In this document: positions 18,097-26,808 of the stretch, piece by piece
How the letters are laid out: each line of letters opens with the position of its first letter
Numbering within the stretch: position 1 is the first letter of the stretch
NCBI GenBank assembly: GCA_963596435.1
Contig: CAVBMG010000006.1
Coordinates: 1-64,000, forward strand
Length of the DNA stretch: 64,000 nt
Direction: 5' to 3'
DNA from: COE1 sp963596435
GTDB lineage: Bacteria; Bacillota; Clostridia; Lachnospirales; Lachnospiraceae
The notes under the pieces: model-generated
What the model was told of the DNA's origin: nothing
The model's input: only the letters and a program-made list of their open reading frames with translations
Databases searched by the model: none
Program-made: the position numbers and the translations under genes

Positions 18097-18936
18097 TTAC
18101 AGAATGGACATGAACCACTCAACTGTCTTGGGGTCGTAGTGGGAGAAGAAGAGGCTTTCGCCACCATCTAAGGCTTCAATAGCAGCCATATCTTCCGGTG
18201 TCAGTGTGAAATCGAAAAGGTCAAAATTCTGTTGCATACGATCCTTATGAACAGACTTTGGAATGATGACTACATCACTCTGGAGCAGGAAGCGAAGGGC
18301 AGTCTGCGCAGCGGTCTTGCCGTATTTTGAACCGATTTGTGTCAGAACAGGATTAGTGAACATATCCTTTCTGCCTTCTGCAAATGGTCCCCAGGATTCT
18401 ATCTGACAGCCGTATTTCTGTAAATATTCTTTTGCTACCTTCTGCTGTTGGAATACGTGAGTCTCAATCTGGTTGACAGCAGGTTTTACCTTGGCAAAGT
18501 GCTGAATATCCAGATAGCGGTCAGGACCAAAGTTGGAGACACCAATAGCGCGTATTTTGCCTGCCTGGTATAATTCCTCCATAGCACGATATGTTCCGTA
18601 ATAATCACCAAATGGCTGATGAATCAGTAACAGATCCAGATAATCTGTACGAAGCTTCTCCATAGACTCCTGAATGGAAGCCTTGGCACTGTCATAACCG
18701 GCATTTGTGATCCAGACTTTGGTGGTAAGGAAGAATTCTTCTCTTGGAAGTCCGCATTCAACCAGGGCAGCACCTACACCCTCTTCGTTAAAATAAGCCT
18801 GAGCTGTATCAATGCTTCTGTAGCCTATCTCAATTGCATCTAATACGCAGCGCTTCGTATCTTCTGGCGGTGTCTGATATACGCCATAGCCTAATTTTGG
18901 CATTTTGATTCCATTGTTCAATGTTACATATTCCAT
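18097..18936 (-). CDS. aldo/keto reductase
   Basis: This 279-aa NADPH-dependent aldehyde/ketone reductase has the AKR signatures MPKLGYGVYQ at the N-terminus, an EIGYRSIDTAQAYFNEEGVG block with catalytic Asp and Tyr, LLIHQP with the catalytic His, and IPKSVHKDRMQQN for cofactor binding. On the minus strand ATG 18936 is chosen because GGAGG lies 8 nt upstream. The longer open frame from 18951 would start inside or before that ribosome site. It is divergent from the LysR gene at 19069, the usual arrangement for a LysR target. Confidence 0.92.
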   Translation of the reverse strand: MEYVTLNNGIKMPKLGYGVYQTPPEDTKRCVLDAIEIGYRSIDTAQAYFNEEGVGAALVECGLPREEFFLTTKVWITNAGYDSAKASIQESMEKLRTDYLDLLLIHQPFGDYYGTYRAMEELYQAGKIRAIGVSNFGPDRYLDIQHFAKVKPAVNQIETHVFQQQKVAKEYLQKYGCQIESWGPFAEGRKDMFTNPVLTQIGSKYGKTAAQTALRFLLQSDVVIIPKSVHKDRMQQNFDLFDFTLTPEDMAAIEALDGGESLFFSHYDPKTVEWFMSIL

Positions 18937-18948
18937 AATCATTACCTC

Positions 18949-19045
18949 CATTTTCTGAAATATAAATACTCTTTCTAACCATTACTTTACATTGGATTTG
19001 AAAGGAAGTACACTATCAATATAGAAATCCACTTTTCAGAAAATG
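18949..19045. promoter_or_regulatory. paired inverted 12-mers in the reductase/LysR divergent region
   Basis: CATTTTCTGAAA (18949-18960) and TTTCAGAAAATG (19034-19045) are exact reverse complements. They flank the ~75-bp centre between the two divergent genes, each next to one gene's ribosome site. They may be LysR-bound or may form alternative leader structures. The pairing is seen; the role is inferred. Confidence 0.45.
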
Positions 19046-19068
19046 AAAACTGAAAGGAGTAGAAAAAT

Positions 19069-19884
19069 ATGCTGAATCTGGAAGAATTAAAGCAATTGGT
19101 TGCTTTTGAGGATGCGGGTACATTATCAAAAGTGGCAGAGGAGTTTCATATATCAACACCATCTATCACTCGCTCCATGAAAAATCTGGAGGAATGTTTT
19201 GGTGTGACACTGTTTTATCGGAGTAAAAACAGGATTGAATTAAATGAAACAGGGCAGGTAGCGGTAGAGTATGCAAGAAAGCTTCTACAGGAAGCAGACC
19301 AGATGGTTTCGCAGGTCAGGGCTTATGAGGAAAGGCAGAAGACGATTGTGGTGAAATCCTGCGCACCGGCGCCTATGTGGGAACTGGTAAAAGAACTGGG
19401 TTCAGAGTTCCCTGGGAATACGATATCATCTGCGATTTGCCAGAATGAAGAGGTGATGCAGTATCTGGAACAGGAGGTCTGCGATATGGGGATTTTGTCT
19501 TTTCCGGTTGCTATGGAGAAGTGGGATGTGAGAGAATACATGAAGGAGCACTTATTTGTCTGTGTTCCTATAGGACATGAGTTAGCGGGGCATAAAGAAT
19601 TGTACTTTGAGGAGCTTAACGGCTTTAACTTCCTCTTGCGTTCAGAGCTGGGGTTCTGGGATACACTCTGCCGCGAGAAAATGCCTGCTTCAAAGTTCCT
19701 GGTACAGACAGACACATCCGTGTTTGATGAACTGGTCAAGGCATCTTCGCTTCCCTGCTTCACGACAGATTACATTTCAGACCGGGAGAGCGCCTACCCC
19801 AATCGGGTATGCGTTCCGATTATGGATGCGGCGGCGAATGTTACCTTTTATCTTGTCACGAAAAATAAGGGTGTCAGAGTATAG
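19069..19884 (+). CDS. LysR family transcriptional regulator
   Basis: This 271-aa protein has an N-terminal LysR helix-turn-helix (LVAFEDAGTLSKVAEEF, then STPSITRSMKNLEE) and a shorter-than-usual effector domain ending near IMDAAANVTFYLV. AAAGGAG lies 9 nt before the ATG. It is transcribed away from the aldo/keto reductase and most likely controls it and itself. The effector is unknown. Confidence 0.88.
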   Translation: MLNLEELKQLVAFEDAGTLSKVAEEFHISTPSITRSMKNLEECFGVTLFYRSKNRIELNETGQVAVEYARKLLQEADQMVSQVRAYEERQKTIVVKSCAPAPMWELVKELGSEFPGNTISSAICQNEEVMQYLEQEVCDMGILSFPVAMEKWDVREYMKEHLFVCVPIGHELAGHKELYFEELNGFNFLLRSELGFWDTLCREKMPASKFLVQTDTSVFDELVKASSLPCFTTDYISDRESAYPNRVCVPIMDAAANVTFYLVTKNKGVRV

Positions 19885-19924
19885 CACGGGCTGGACAGGG
19901 TGCGATCATATCGGAAATTTGGGA

Positions 19925-20097
19925 TTGACATATTATCAATAAATGGGTAATATAATATTAAAGACAGGCAACTTGAGTGTCTGCCAAGCGTAGAAGTAAG
20001 GTGTTGTGCCAGAGGGCAGTGCCTTATGAGCTTTATACGGGTTGGACATTTACCACAATCTGGCTAGAAACCATAGGTTTTGAAAGAAAATGTCGAA
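19925..20097 (+). ncRNA. promoter and structured leader RNA of unknown class
   Basis: A near-perfect promoter (TTGACA 19925-19930, 17 nt, TATAAT-like TAATAT 19948-19953) would start a transcript near 19960. The next ~135 nt contain several pairings: AGACA with TGTCT near 19962-19982; a stem AAGG..TGCC with GGCA..CCTT (about 19997-20025); AAACC with GGTTT near 20069-20080; and an enclosing GACATTT with AAATGTC (about 20045-20094). A terminator follows and then the nuclease-like gene at 20147. It does not match cobalamin, SAM, TPP, glycine, c-di-GMP, ZTP or guanidine riboswitch signatures that I know. It could be a riboswitch, an attenuator, or a terminated small RNA. Confidence 0.55.
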
Positions 20098-20130
20098 AGC
20101 TCTGCTGTTATTGGCAGAGCTTTTCTTTTT
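20098..20130 (+). terminator. terminator between the leader RNA and the nuclease-like gene
   Basis: A perfect 8-bp stem AGCTCTGC/GCAGAGCT is followed by TTTTCTTTTT. It ends 16 nt before the ATG at 20147, so it must be read through or disrupted for the gene to be expressed. Confidence 0.88.
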
Positions 20131-20146
20131 AGGAGAAAATAATATT

Positions 20147-20719
20147 ATGCGAAATATTAAGGATTGTGTATATGCATTTCGTCCACTTTTGAATACTGAA
20201 TATGAGATTGTATTAGGAAGAAAAGGAGTAGCTGTAACACTAAAGATTACTTTTGATAAAAAAGACTGCTTTCATTTAATGGGATTACAATATTTGATTG
20301 ATCGACCTGAGTTAAATCGAGACAGAGGAAAGATATTTGATGAAATAATAGAAGGGACGATTACGGTAGAACAACTTGAATCATCAGATTTTTATAAAAA
20401 AATAAAAGAACGTATAAATTTTTTACCATTGTTGGAAAAATTACTGGATAGTAATGATACCGTTTTCAAATATAATCGTAAAGAAAATATTTATTCTATG
20501 ATAGATGCTGATTATCTAATGAAAAATAATATGGAAGATAGAAATCTGTATTTGTTCTTATCACAGGAATTTGAAGAACACTATTTCTGCCGCTCCTTTT
20601 TCCCGGAAGAAAGAAAAGACTATACTAAAAACCAATCTTCATGGACTATGCTTTATAAAAAGAAAAAGGACTTATGTACTGGTAAAGAGATAGTATTGTA
20701 TGATAAATTAAAAAAATAG
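20147..20719 (+). CDS. PBECR4-like nuclease-domain protein
   Basis: 190 aa, cytosolic. The N-terminal part, FRPLLNTEYEIVLGRKG followed by ITFDKKDCFHLMGLQYL, resembles the PBECR4 family (phage-Barnase-EndoU-ColicinE5/D-RelE-like nucleases) as I recall it, with a conserved His in the FHLMGLQYL segment. I make this family call from memory and with moderate confidence. ATG 20147 is chosen because AGGAGA sits 10 nt upstream; the open frame begins upstream inside the terminator hairpin. The coding region is more AT-rich than its neighbours (many AAA, TTT and ATA codons), which suggests transfer. A promoter, structured RNA and terminator precede it. Confidence 0.55.
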   Translation: MRNIKDCVYAFRPLLNTEYEIVLGRKGVAVTLKITFDKKDCFHLMGLQYLIDRPELNRDRGKIFDEIIEGTITVEQLESSDFYKKIKERINFLPLLEKLLDSNDTVFKYNRKENIYSMIDADYLMKNNMEDRNLYLFLSQEFEEHYFCRSFFPEERKDYTKNQSSWTMLYKKKKDLCTGKEIVLYDKLKK

Positions 20720-20762
20720 TAACTACTGAATAAATAAAAAGGAGACGCAGGGATAAACAGAT

Positions 20763-21476
20763 ATGATAGATAAAAATGGAATCTTGTATGGAATCGGGGT
20801 AGGACCGGGAGAGCCGGAGCTTATGACGATTAAAGCATTGCGGATCATTCGCAGCTGTGATGTGATTATACTTCCAGCGGCGTCAAAGGAAGCATGTTAT
20901 GCGTATAAAATTGCATATGAAGTGTGTCCTGAAATAGAAGAGAAAATTCTGTTGTGCATGCCTTTTCCAATGATTCAGGATGAAAAAGAGCTGGAACTGG
21001 CGCATGAGAAGAATTATCATGAGATAGAGGATTACATGCGCAAGGGCAAATGTGTTGGAATGTTGACGATAGGAGATCCAAGTGTGTATTCGACATATTT
21101 GTATATGCATCATCGCGCTGTTAAGGCAGGTTTTCAGGCGGTTATGATCAGTGGAGTCCCTTCTTTTTGTGCATCTGCCTGCAGGCTTGGAATTTCACTC
21201 GGAGAGAAGAATGAGGAAATACATATCATTCCTGCTTCTTATGATGTAGAGGAAGCTTTAAAATACAGTGGAACCTGCATATATATGAAGTCAGGCAGGC
21301 ATCTGAGGGAGCTGCTTGCAGGGCTGCGGGAGCAACAGGAGAAGGGACGCAGGCTTAGAGCATATGGCGTTGCAAACTGTGGAATGGAGAATGAGCAGGT
21401 ATATCAGGGACTGGATGAACTGGAGAGAGCAGAAGGATATCTTATAACAGTTATTATAAAGGTGGACGAAGAGTAA
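20763..21476 (+). CDS. cbiL: precorrin-2/cobalt-factor II C20-methyltransferase
   Basis: A 237-aa SAM-dependent methyltransferase of the tetrapyrrole methylase fold. It has the family start YGIGVGPGEPELMTIKA, the GDPSVYSTY loop near residue 105, the SGVPSFCASACRLG segment and a C-terminal LITVIIKV strand. It adds the C20 methyl group in the corrin pathway. No other cbi/cob biosynthetic gene is next to it and no cobalamin riboswitch precedes it, which is unusual for a core pathway gene. The AAGGAG upstream is about 18 nt from the ATG, so translation may be weak or the CAGGGA nearer the start may serve. Confidence 0.9.
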   Translation: MIDKNGILYGIGVGPGEPELMTIKALRIIRSCDVIILPAASKEACYAYKIAYEVCPEIEEKILLCMPFPMIQDEKELELAHEKNYHEIEDYMRKGKCVGMLTIGDPSVYSTYLYMHHRAVKAGFQAVMISGVPSFCASACRLGISLGEKNEEIHIIPASYDVEEALKYSGTCIYMKSGRHLRELLAGLREQQEKGRRLRAYGVANCGMENEQVYQGLDELERAEGYLITVIIKVDEE

Positions 21477-21500
21477 TTAAGGATTGACAGGGAGTTTTGT

Positions 21501-22115
21501 ATGAAAAAGACAGGAATCGTATTATTATGCGTATTAACAGTTTCACTTTGCGGTGGATGTGGTAATTTGAAGGAAGAAACAGCATTGTCTTCCGCTGATG
21601 AACAACAGCAATCGGAAGAAAGTACTTATTTTACAGAGAGTGAAACAGAAACGAATGAAGTAAGTGAAACAGAGAGTATTCAGGATGAAATAGCTAAAAT
21701 AGAGGAAAAATCCAATGAATTTGAAAATGCCGACTGGGGCAGTATGAATCAACAGGAAATGAACCAGACTACCGGAGAATGGTATCAGTTATGGGATAAT
21801 GAACTTAATTCCCTGTGGGACAGATTAAGTAACGAACTGGATGCAGATACCAAGGCAAAGGTGCTGGAAGAACAGCGCGAATGGATCAAGAGAAAAGAAG
21901 AAAGTGTAAAAGCTGCCGGTATGGAAGGCTATGGAGGAAGCCTGCAGCCGCAATTGGAAAATTCAGCTGCTGAAGAACTGACTCGCGCAAGAGTGTATGT
22001 ACTTGCCGGATATTTAGCGGATGTCCGTAACGAATCATTTGTGATTGATGCAGAGATTCAGAAGAGTATAGATGAATCAGAGTACAGTCTGGATGATGTG
22101 ACAGAAGCGCAATAA
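21501..22115 (+). CDS. lipoprotein with LprI/DUF1311-like domain
   Basis: 204 aa. A signal peptide with lipobox LCGGCG (Cys near 20) is followed by an acidic Ser/Glu-rich linker (residues 25-75). The C-terminal domain contains NELNSLWDRLSNELD, EEQREWIKRKEESV and LTRARVYVLAGYL. This is the pattern of LprI-like proteins, some of which inhibit lysozyme. It would sit on the outer face of the membrane. RBS CAGGGAG lies 6 nt upstream. It follows cbiL by 24 nt and may share its transcript, though no functional link is evident. Confidence 0.78.
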   Translation: MKKTGIVLLCVLTVSLCGGCGNLKEETALSSADEQQQSEESTYFTESETETNEVSETESIQDEIAKIEEKSNEFENADWGSMNQQEMNQTTGEWYQLWDNELNSLWDRLSNELDADTKAKVLEEQREWIKRKEESVKAAGMEGYGGSLQPQLENSAAEELTRARVYVLAGYLADVRNESFVIDAEIQKSIDESEYSLDDVTEAQ

Positions 22116-22155
22116 GAGACAGACCGGTCATTGGATATTTGACCGGTCTGTCTCT
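22115..22155. terminator. bidirectional terminator overlapping two stop regions
   Basis: Perfect 16-bp arms (22115-22130 and 22140-22155) enclose a 9-nt loop. The hairpin begins at the last base of the lprI-like gene and its left arm contains the stop of the convergent MATE gene. Confidence 0.85.
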
Positions 22156-23480
22156 TTCATCATTTTATAGTAGCATGGAATTAATAATGCACATGCTCCA
22201 AACCAGGCAAGTGGGCTGGCGATACACACGGATAAGTAACCAAGCACTCCAGAGAGTCCGACAGTTGCTGCGATTCGCATAATAAGTTCGATGATGCAGG
22301 CTGCAAAAGGAGCACGACCATTCTGCATACTTTGAATGGAAGTACGGTAAACAGCCAACAGACCCAGAATAAAGTAAAAGGGTGCAACGATTGTCAAATA
22401 TTTATCAGAGTAGTAATAGATCTCTGTAGTTGGATTGGAAAGGAACAGGCGTACAATAGGGTGTCGAAGCAGAAGGATTCCCACACACATGAGAAGATTA
22501 AAGGTTTCTGTCTGAATAAGGCTCGCACGTACGCCTGATTGAATCCTGTCTTTTTTACCTGCGCCAAAATTCTGTGCGACATAGTTGGAAATGGCGGTCA
22601 TCATTGCATTATTTACGAGAACTGAGAGCTGGTCAGCCTTGGAAGCAGCTGTATAGCCGGCAACTGCAGCTGTTCCCATTGAATTTACCACTGTCTGCAT
22701 GGCAAGCTGTCCGATACACATGACTGACATTTGGAATCCCATAGGAAAGCCTGTCTTCAGGTGAAGAACTATGGATTCTCTCAGATTCTGGAAATCCTCT
22801 TTGCGCAAATGTAGCACCTGAAATTTGCGAAGACCAACCCACAGACTAAGCAAAGCAGAGAGAAACTGTGATAAAATAGTAGCCCATGCCGCACCTGAAA
22901 TGCCCATTTTACAAGGAATAATAAAAAGGATATCCAAGAATATGTTCAAAATAGAGGAAAATACCAGAAAGTATAAGGGTGTTCTGCTGTCTCCCAATGC
23001 GCGTAGCATATTGGAGATCATATTGTAAAAAACAGTAGCACCTGTTCCAAGAAGTACAATGAACATGTATTCATATGCCTGCTCTGAGATATCGGAAGGA
23101 ATTTTCATCCATTGTAAGAATTTGTGGGAAAGCAGACAGCAAATGAAAGTCAGTACAATGGTAAATATGAGACTTAATAAAGTAGAAACAGCTACACTTT
23201 TTCTCATGCCTTTTTCATCTTTCGCACCGCAGCGTTGACCAAGGCAGATACCGAATCCGCCAGTAAAACCATTGATAAAACAAAAGACAAAATAAATAAT
23301 AATGCTGGTTGCACCCACAGCGGCAAGCGCATTTGCTCCCAGGGTTTTGCCGACAATCACCGAGTCAGCCAATGTATAAAAGAGCTGAAACAGGTTACCC
23401 AGAATAACAGGAATTGCAAATTTTAATAATGACCAGAATGGATTACCAGTCGTCAGATCCATTTCTTTTGTTTTAGACAT
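22128..23480 (-). CDS. MATE family efflux transporter
   Basis: 450 aa, about 12 helices. The start GNPFWSLLKFAIPVILGNLFQLFYTLADSVIVG (split here as GNPFWSLLKFAIPV, then LFQLFYTLADSVIVG) is the DinF/NorM-like MATE entry. AAGGAGG precedes the ATG on the minus strand. It is divergent from the AraC-type regulator at 23556, which probably controls it, and converges with the lprI-like gene through a shared terminator. The exported compound is unknown. Confidence 0.9.
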   Translation of the reverse strand: MSKTKEMDLTTGNPFWSLLKFAIPVILGNLFQLFYTLADSVIVGKTLGANALAAVGATSIIIYFVFCFINGFTGGFGICLGQRCGAKDEKGMRKSVAVSTLLSLIFTIVLTFICCLLSHKFLQWMKIPSDISEQAYEYMFIVLLGTGATVFYNMISNMLRALGDSRTPLYFLVFSSILNIFLDILFIIPCKMGISGAAWATILSQFLSALLSLWVGLRKFQVLHLRKEDFQNLRESIVLHLKTGFPMGFQMSVMCIGQLAMQTVVNSMGTAAVAGYTAASKADQLSVLVNNAMMTAISNYVAQNFGAGKKDRIQSGVRASLIQTETFNLLMCVGILLLRHPIVRLFLSNPTTEIYYYSDKYLTIVAPFYFILGLLAVYRTSIQSMQNGRAPFAACIIELIMRIAATVGLSGVLGYLSVCIASPLAWFGACALLIPCYYKMMKETDRSNIQ

Positions 23481-23555
23481 AGAAGCCTCCTTATTGCACT
23501 GCGATTATCCAGTGGATATAATAGAATTACTTATAAAAAGCAGGAGAATTGTACA

Positions 23556-24461
23556 ATGGCTATGAGAAAAATTCTGGTAGATGATACGAAAAGAGAGCTT
23601 ACGGAACATGGAACAGACAGTTTCCCCATGACAGTCAACCATGATGATTTGTGGACTTTTGAAGGAAAAAGTATTCCAATCCACTGGCATAATGATCTGG
23701 AAATCAGCATTCCAAGAGTCGGTGAAATGGTCTTTCAAATCTACCAGAAAAGTTATATTGTCAAACCGGGAAATGCACTTCTTATCAATCAAAATGTGCC
23801 GCATAGCTGCCAATCTCCAGATAACAAGCCTGCTCAATGTACTACGATTATTGTCAGACCTAATTTCCTTTACGGAGATTTTGGAAGCGATGTGGAACGT
23901 AATTGTTTTCGCCCTTTTCTACAGAATTCTGCAATTCCCTGTATTGAATTATCAGGTACTGAAATATGTGATAAGGAAATCATTGACAAATTAAACTGCG
24001 TAGAAAAGGCGTTTGACCAGAAATCCTATTGTTATGAACTACAGATCAAGGGACTTTTGTGTGAAGCATTTGCCGGGATTCTGTGTGCCCATCAGAAGGA
24101 GCTTACTACCTTTGTTCCTGCTAATCATCTGGATCTGGAGCGATTGGAACAGATGTTAGGCTATCTTAATACACATTTTGAATCTATAGTATCTCTTCAG
24201 GAAATCGCAGATCAGGTCCATCTGTCGAGAGAAGTATGCTGTCGTCTTTTTAAAAAGATGACAGGCAAGACAATCACCGGCTATCTTGAAGAGTATCGCA
24301 TCAATCAGAGTCTTTCCTTGGTGCAGAGTGGTCAGTATTCCATGATTCAGATTGCAGCCATGACAGGTTTCAGCAATGCGAGTCGCTTTGCCCGTGCCTT
24401 TCGAAAACAATTCGGCTGCAATCCCGGAGAGTACAATTCTCTAAAGCAACACACAGTATAG
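23556..24461 (+). CDS. AraC family regulator with N-terminal cupin
   Basis: 301 aa. An N-terminal cupin-like sensing domain has PIHWHNDLEISI and NVPHSCQS. The C-terminal AraC DNA-binding domain (residues ~200-297) has SLQEIADQVHLSREVCCRLF and IAAMTGFSNASRFARAFRK. Divergent from the MATE gene at 22128-23480; the 75-bp gap holds CACTG and CAGTG half-sites at 23497-23514 that could be its operator. It likely activates the exporter on sensing a small molecule. Confidence 0.9.
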   Translation: MAMRKILVDDTKRELTEHGTDSFPMTVNHDDLWTFEGKSIPIHWHNDLEISIPRVGEMVFQIYQKSYIVKPGNALLINQNVPHSCQSPDNKPAQCTTIIVRPNFLYGDFGSDVERNCFRPFLQNSAIPCIELSGTEICDKEIIDKLNCVEKAFDQKSYCYELQIKGLLCEAFAGILCAHQKELTTFVPANHLDLERLEQMLGYLNTHFESIVSLQEIADQVHLSREVCCRLFKKMTGKTITGYLEEYRINQSLSLVQSGQYSMIQIAAMTGFSNASRFARAFRKQFGCNPGEYNSLKQHTV

Positions 24462-24520
24462 TAGAAAGTGGCAGGAAAGGGTACTCTGGTATTGATTTAT
24501 ATGATACAGATATTGACTTT

Positions 24521-25849
24521 TTATAATTCACGTAATGGTCTGACGATTATGAAACTGGCAGTAATCAACACGATAGTTATGACCCACGAAATAGGAAACG
24601 CAGCATACAGGACTGGCAGTGCATGATATTGTCTGAACACAGTACAGATCCAGATTATGCGCAAGGCACAGGTTCCAATTATCGTAATGATTGCAGGCAA
24701 TAAAGAGCGACCAGTGCCCCTTAGTACGCCTGAGGGGATTTCATACAGGCTGCATATCGGCTCAAAAAGCAGGATACACATGATACGAATACCGGCACTT
24801 TCAATAACAGAAGGTTCTGTAGAAAACAGCCCCGAAAAATGACTGCGGAATATCACGATTGGCGCAATAATCATGGCGCTGAATATGGTTGAGAAAAGAA
24901 CGCATAACCAGAGTATCTTTTTACACCTTTTTCTCTGATTGGCTGCATAATTCTGACTGGTAAAGGTCGTGGCAGTCTGCCCGAAAGCAGTGATCACATA
25001 ATAAGCAAAGTATTCAAAATTCATGGCAATCGTGCTGCCTGCAATGGTGACTGCTCCGAAGCCGTTTACAGAAGCCTGTACGAATATATTGGCGAAACAA
25101 AATACTGCACCCTGAATGGCAGAGGGAACCCCTGTCTTTAAAATCTGCATCATATATTGAGAATGGATGTGCAGTTCTCTCCACGATAAATGCAAATCGG
25201 GAATCTCCTTTTGCAGACGATAGAGAACCAGCACTGCTGAAAGAATTGTAGACATATCTGTTGCAATCGCAACACCCGCAACCCCAAGATGAAATACGAC
25301 AACAAAAAACAGATTAAGCAATACATTAGCAATTCCTGCAATGACCAGTGCAATAAAAGGATATCTGCTGTTGCCGTGCGCCCGGAGAATAGCAGCACCA
25401 AAATCGTATAATAGTAGAAATGGATATCCGAGCAGGTAAATCCGCAGATAAGTTTCAGCATAAAACAGGATAGTATCGGGTGTCTGTATAAGCCGGAGCA
25501 GAGGATTGGTTATACCCTGTCCTATCAGTAGTCCCACAATACCGATAATTCCTGCAAGAGCTATAGCAGTATGTACGATCTGAGATATTTCACCCAGCTT
25601 CTTCTGACCAATCCGACTGGCTATCAGTACGTTAGCACCAATTGCCAAACCCGAAGATAATGTAACGATCAGGGCAATGATCTCGCCATTTGTTCCCACC
25701 GCAGCCAGAGCGTCGGCATTGCCGAAATAGCCAACGATGGAAATGTCAGCAGCATTGAACAGTTGTTGAAGCATGCTGCTTAACGCAATGGGAAGTGTAA
25801 ATAAGAGTATTTTGTTCGTTAATGATCCTTGAAGCATATTCATATTCAT
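24521..25849 (-). CDS. MATE family efflux transporter
   Basis: 442 aa with the MATE start LFTLPIALSSMLQQLFNAADISIVG and the second-half repeat beginning near LKTGVPSAIQGAVF. AAAGGA lies 6 nt before the minus-strand ATG. It is divergent from the LysR gene at 25948 and tail-to-tail with the AraC gene at 23556. It is more like the exporter at 22128 than the others by its N-terminal ADSVIVG/AADISIVG motif, but they are clearly not recent duplicates. Confidence 0.9.
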   Translation of the reverse strand: MNMNMLQGSLTNKILLFTLPIALSSMLQQLFNAADISIVGYFGNADALAAVGTNGEIIALIVTLSSGLAIGANVLIASRIGQKKLGEISQIVHTAIALAGIIGIVGLLIGQGITNPLLRLIQTPDTILFYAETYLRIYLLGYPFLLLYDFGAAILRAHGNSRYPFIALVIAGIANVLLNLFFVVVFHLGVAGVAIATDMSTILSAVLVLYRLQKEIPDLHLSWRELHIHSQYMMQILKTGVPSAIQGAVFCFANIFVQASVNGFGAVTIAGSTIAMNFEYFAYYVITAFGQTATTFTSQNYAANQRKRCKKILWLCVLFSTIFSAMIIAPIVIFRSHFSGLFSTEPSVIESAGIRIMCILLFEPICSLYEIPSGVLRGTGRSLLPAIITIIGTCALRIIWICTVFRQYHALPVLYAAFPISWVITIVLITASFIIVRPLREL

Positions 25850-25875
25850 TTTCAGTCCTTTCTGTGACTTGAATT

Positions 25876-25897
25876 ATTGTACATAATTATTTACAAT
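25876..25897. promoter_or_regulatory. LysR-type operator between the MATE and lysR genes
   Basis: Perfect 6-bp arms ATTGTA and TACAAT are separated by 10 nt, midway between the divergent starts. This matches the interrupted-dyad T-N11-A style of LysR sites. Confidence 0.55.
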
Positions 25898-25947
25898 GTA
25901 AAAAGCGAATAATAATGATTCAATATATCGAAAAATGGAATGAAACT

Positions 25948-26808
25948 ATGGATAATAATTTGTTAAAATATCTGGCTTTTGTAAAAACAGTTGAAAAGGG
26001 AAGCTTTACCAAAGCGGCAGAGGACTTGAATTATGCACAGTCCTCTATCAGCAAAATGATTGCAGATCTGGAAAAGGAATGGAACATTACACTTTTAGAG
26101 CGTGGAAGAAATGGAATCTGTCTTACATCTTCTGGAGAGCAGATACTTCCCAAGGTGAGAACGATTATGAATGATTTTCAGGAGCTGGAAGATTTCGTGA
26201 ATCAGCTTAACGGCGTACAGACTGGAGTTGTCAGGATTGGTACATTTGCAAGTGTGGCAATTAACTGGCTTCCCGATATATTTGCTGAATTTCAGAAGGA
26301 TTATCCTGGAATAGAGTATGAAATGCTGATGGGCGATTATGCGGAGATAGAGCACTGGATTGAGGAAGGACGTGTGGATTGTGGATTTCTGGGGCTTTCT
26401 TCCAACACGAATTTAGACACTGTTTTGTTAAAGAAAGACGAATACAAAGTAGTACTGCCTGTCGGTCATCCACTTGCGCAAAAAGAAAGAGTAGATATTA
26501 AAGAGTTGGAGAACCAGCCTTTTTTACTGTTGGAACACGGTGGTAAAACAGAAGTATCTGAATTGCTGGAAATGTATAATGTGCATCCACAGATACGCTT
26601 TACTACCTGGGAGGACTATGCAGTCATGTCAATGGTAGAGAGAGGCTTGGGAATCGGTATTTTACCGGATATGATCTTGCAGAGAATACCATACAAAATT
26701 GAAATCAGATCACTGGAAATACCATACTACAGGGATATCTGCCTGGCAATGAAGAACCGGAACCGCTTAACACCTGCAACACAGAAATTTATGGAATATT
26801 TGATATGA
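25948..26808 (+). CDS. LysR family transcriptional regulator
   Basis: 286 aa from the chosen ATG. N-terminal helix-turn-helix LAFVKTVEKGSFTKAAEDLN and SSISKMIADLEKEW, then the substrate-binding-like effector domain. I prefer 25948 over the upstream ATG at 25915 because LysR proteins normally begin 5-10 residues before the first helix; neither has a strong ribosome site. It is divergent from the MATE gene at 24521-25849 and likely regulates it. Its stop overlaps the start of the truncated gene at 26805 by 4 nt. Confidence 0.88.
   Translation: MDNNLLKYLAFVKTVEKGSFTKAAEDLNYAQSSISKMIADLEKEWNITLLERGRNGICLTSSGEQILPKVRTIMNDFQELEDFVNQLNGVQTGVVRIGTFASVAINWLPDIFAEFQKDYPGIEYEMLMGDYAEIEHWIEEGRVDCGFLGLSSNTNLDTVLLKKDEYKVVLPVGHPLAQKERVDIKELENQPFLLLEHGGKTEVSELLEMYNVHPQIRFTTWEDYAVMSMVERGLGIGILPDMILQRIPYKIEIRSLEIPYYRDICLAMKNRNRLTPATQKFMEYLI

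Noticed and set aside
19955..20097. Known riboswitch class for the leader before the PBECR4-like gene
   Set aside because: I compared it by eye with SAM, TPP, glycine, purine, c-di-GMP, ZTP, guanidine, preQ1, M-box, THF and cobalamin signatures and none fits.
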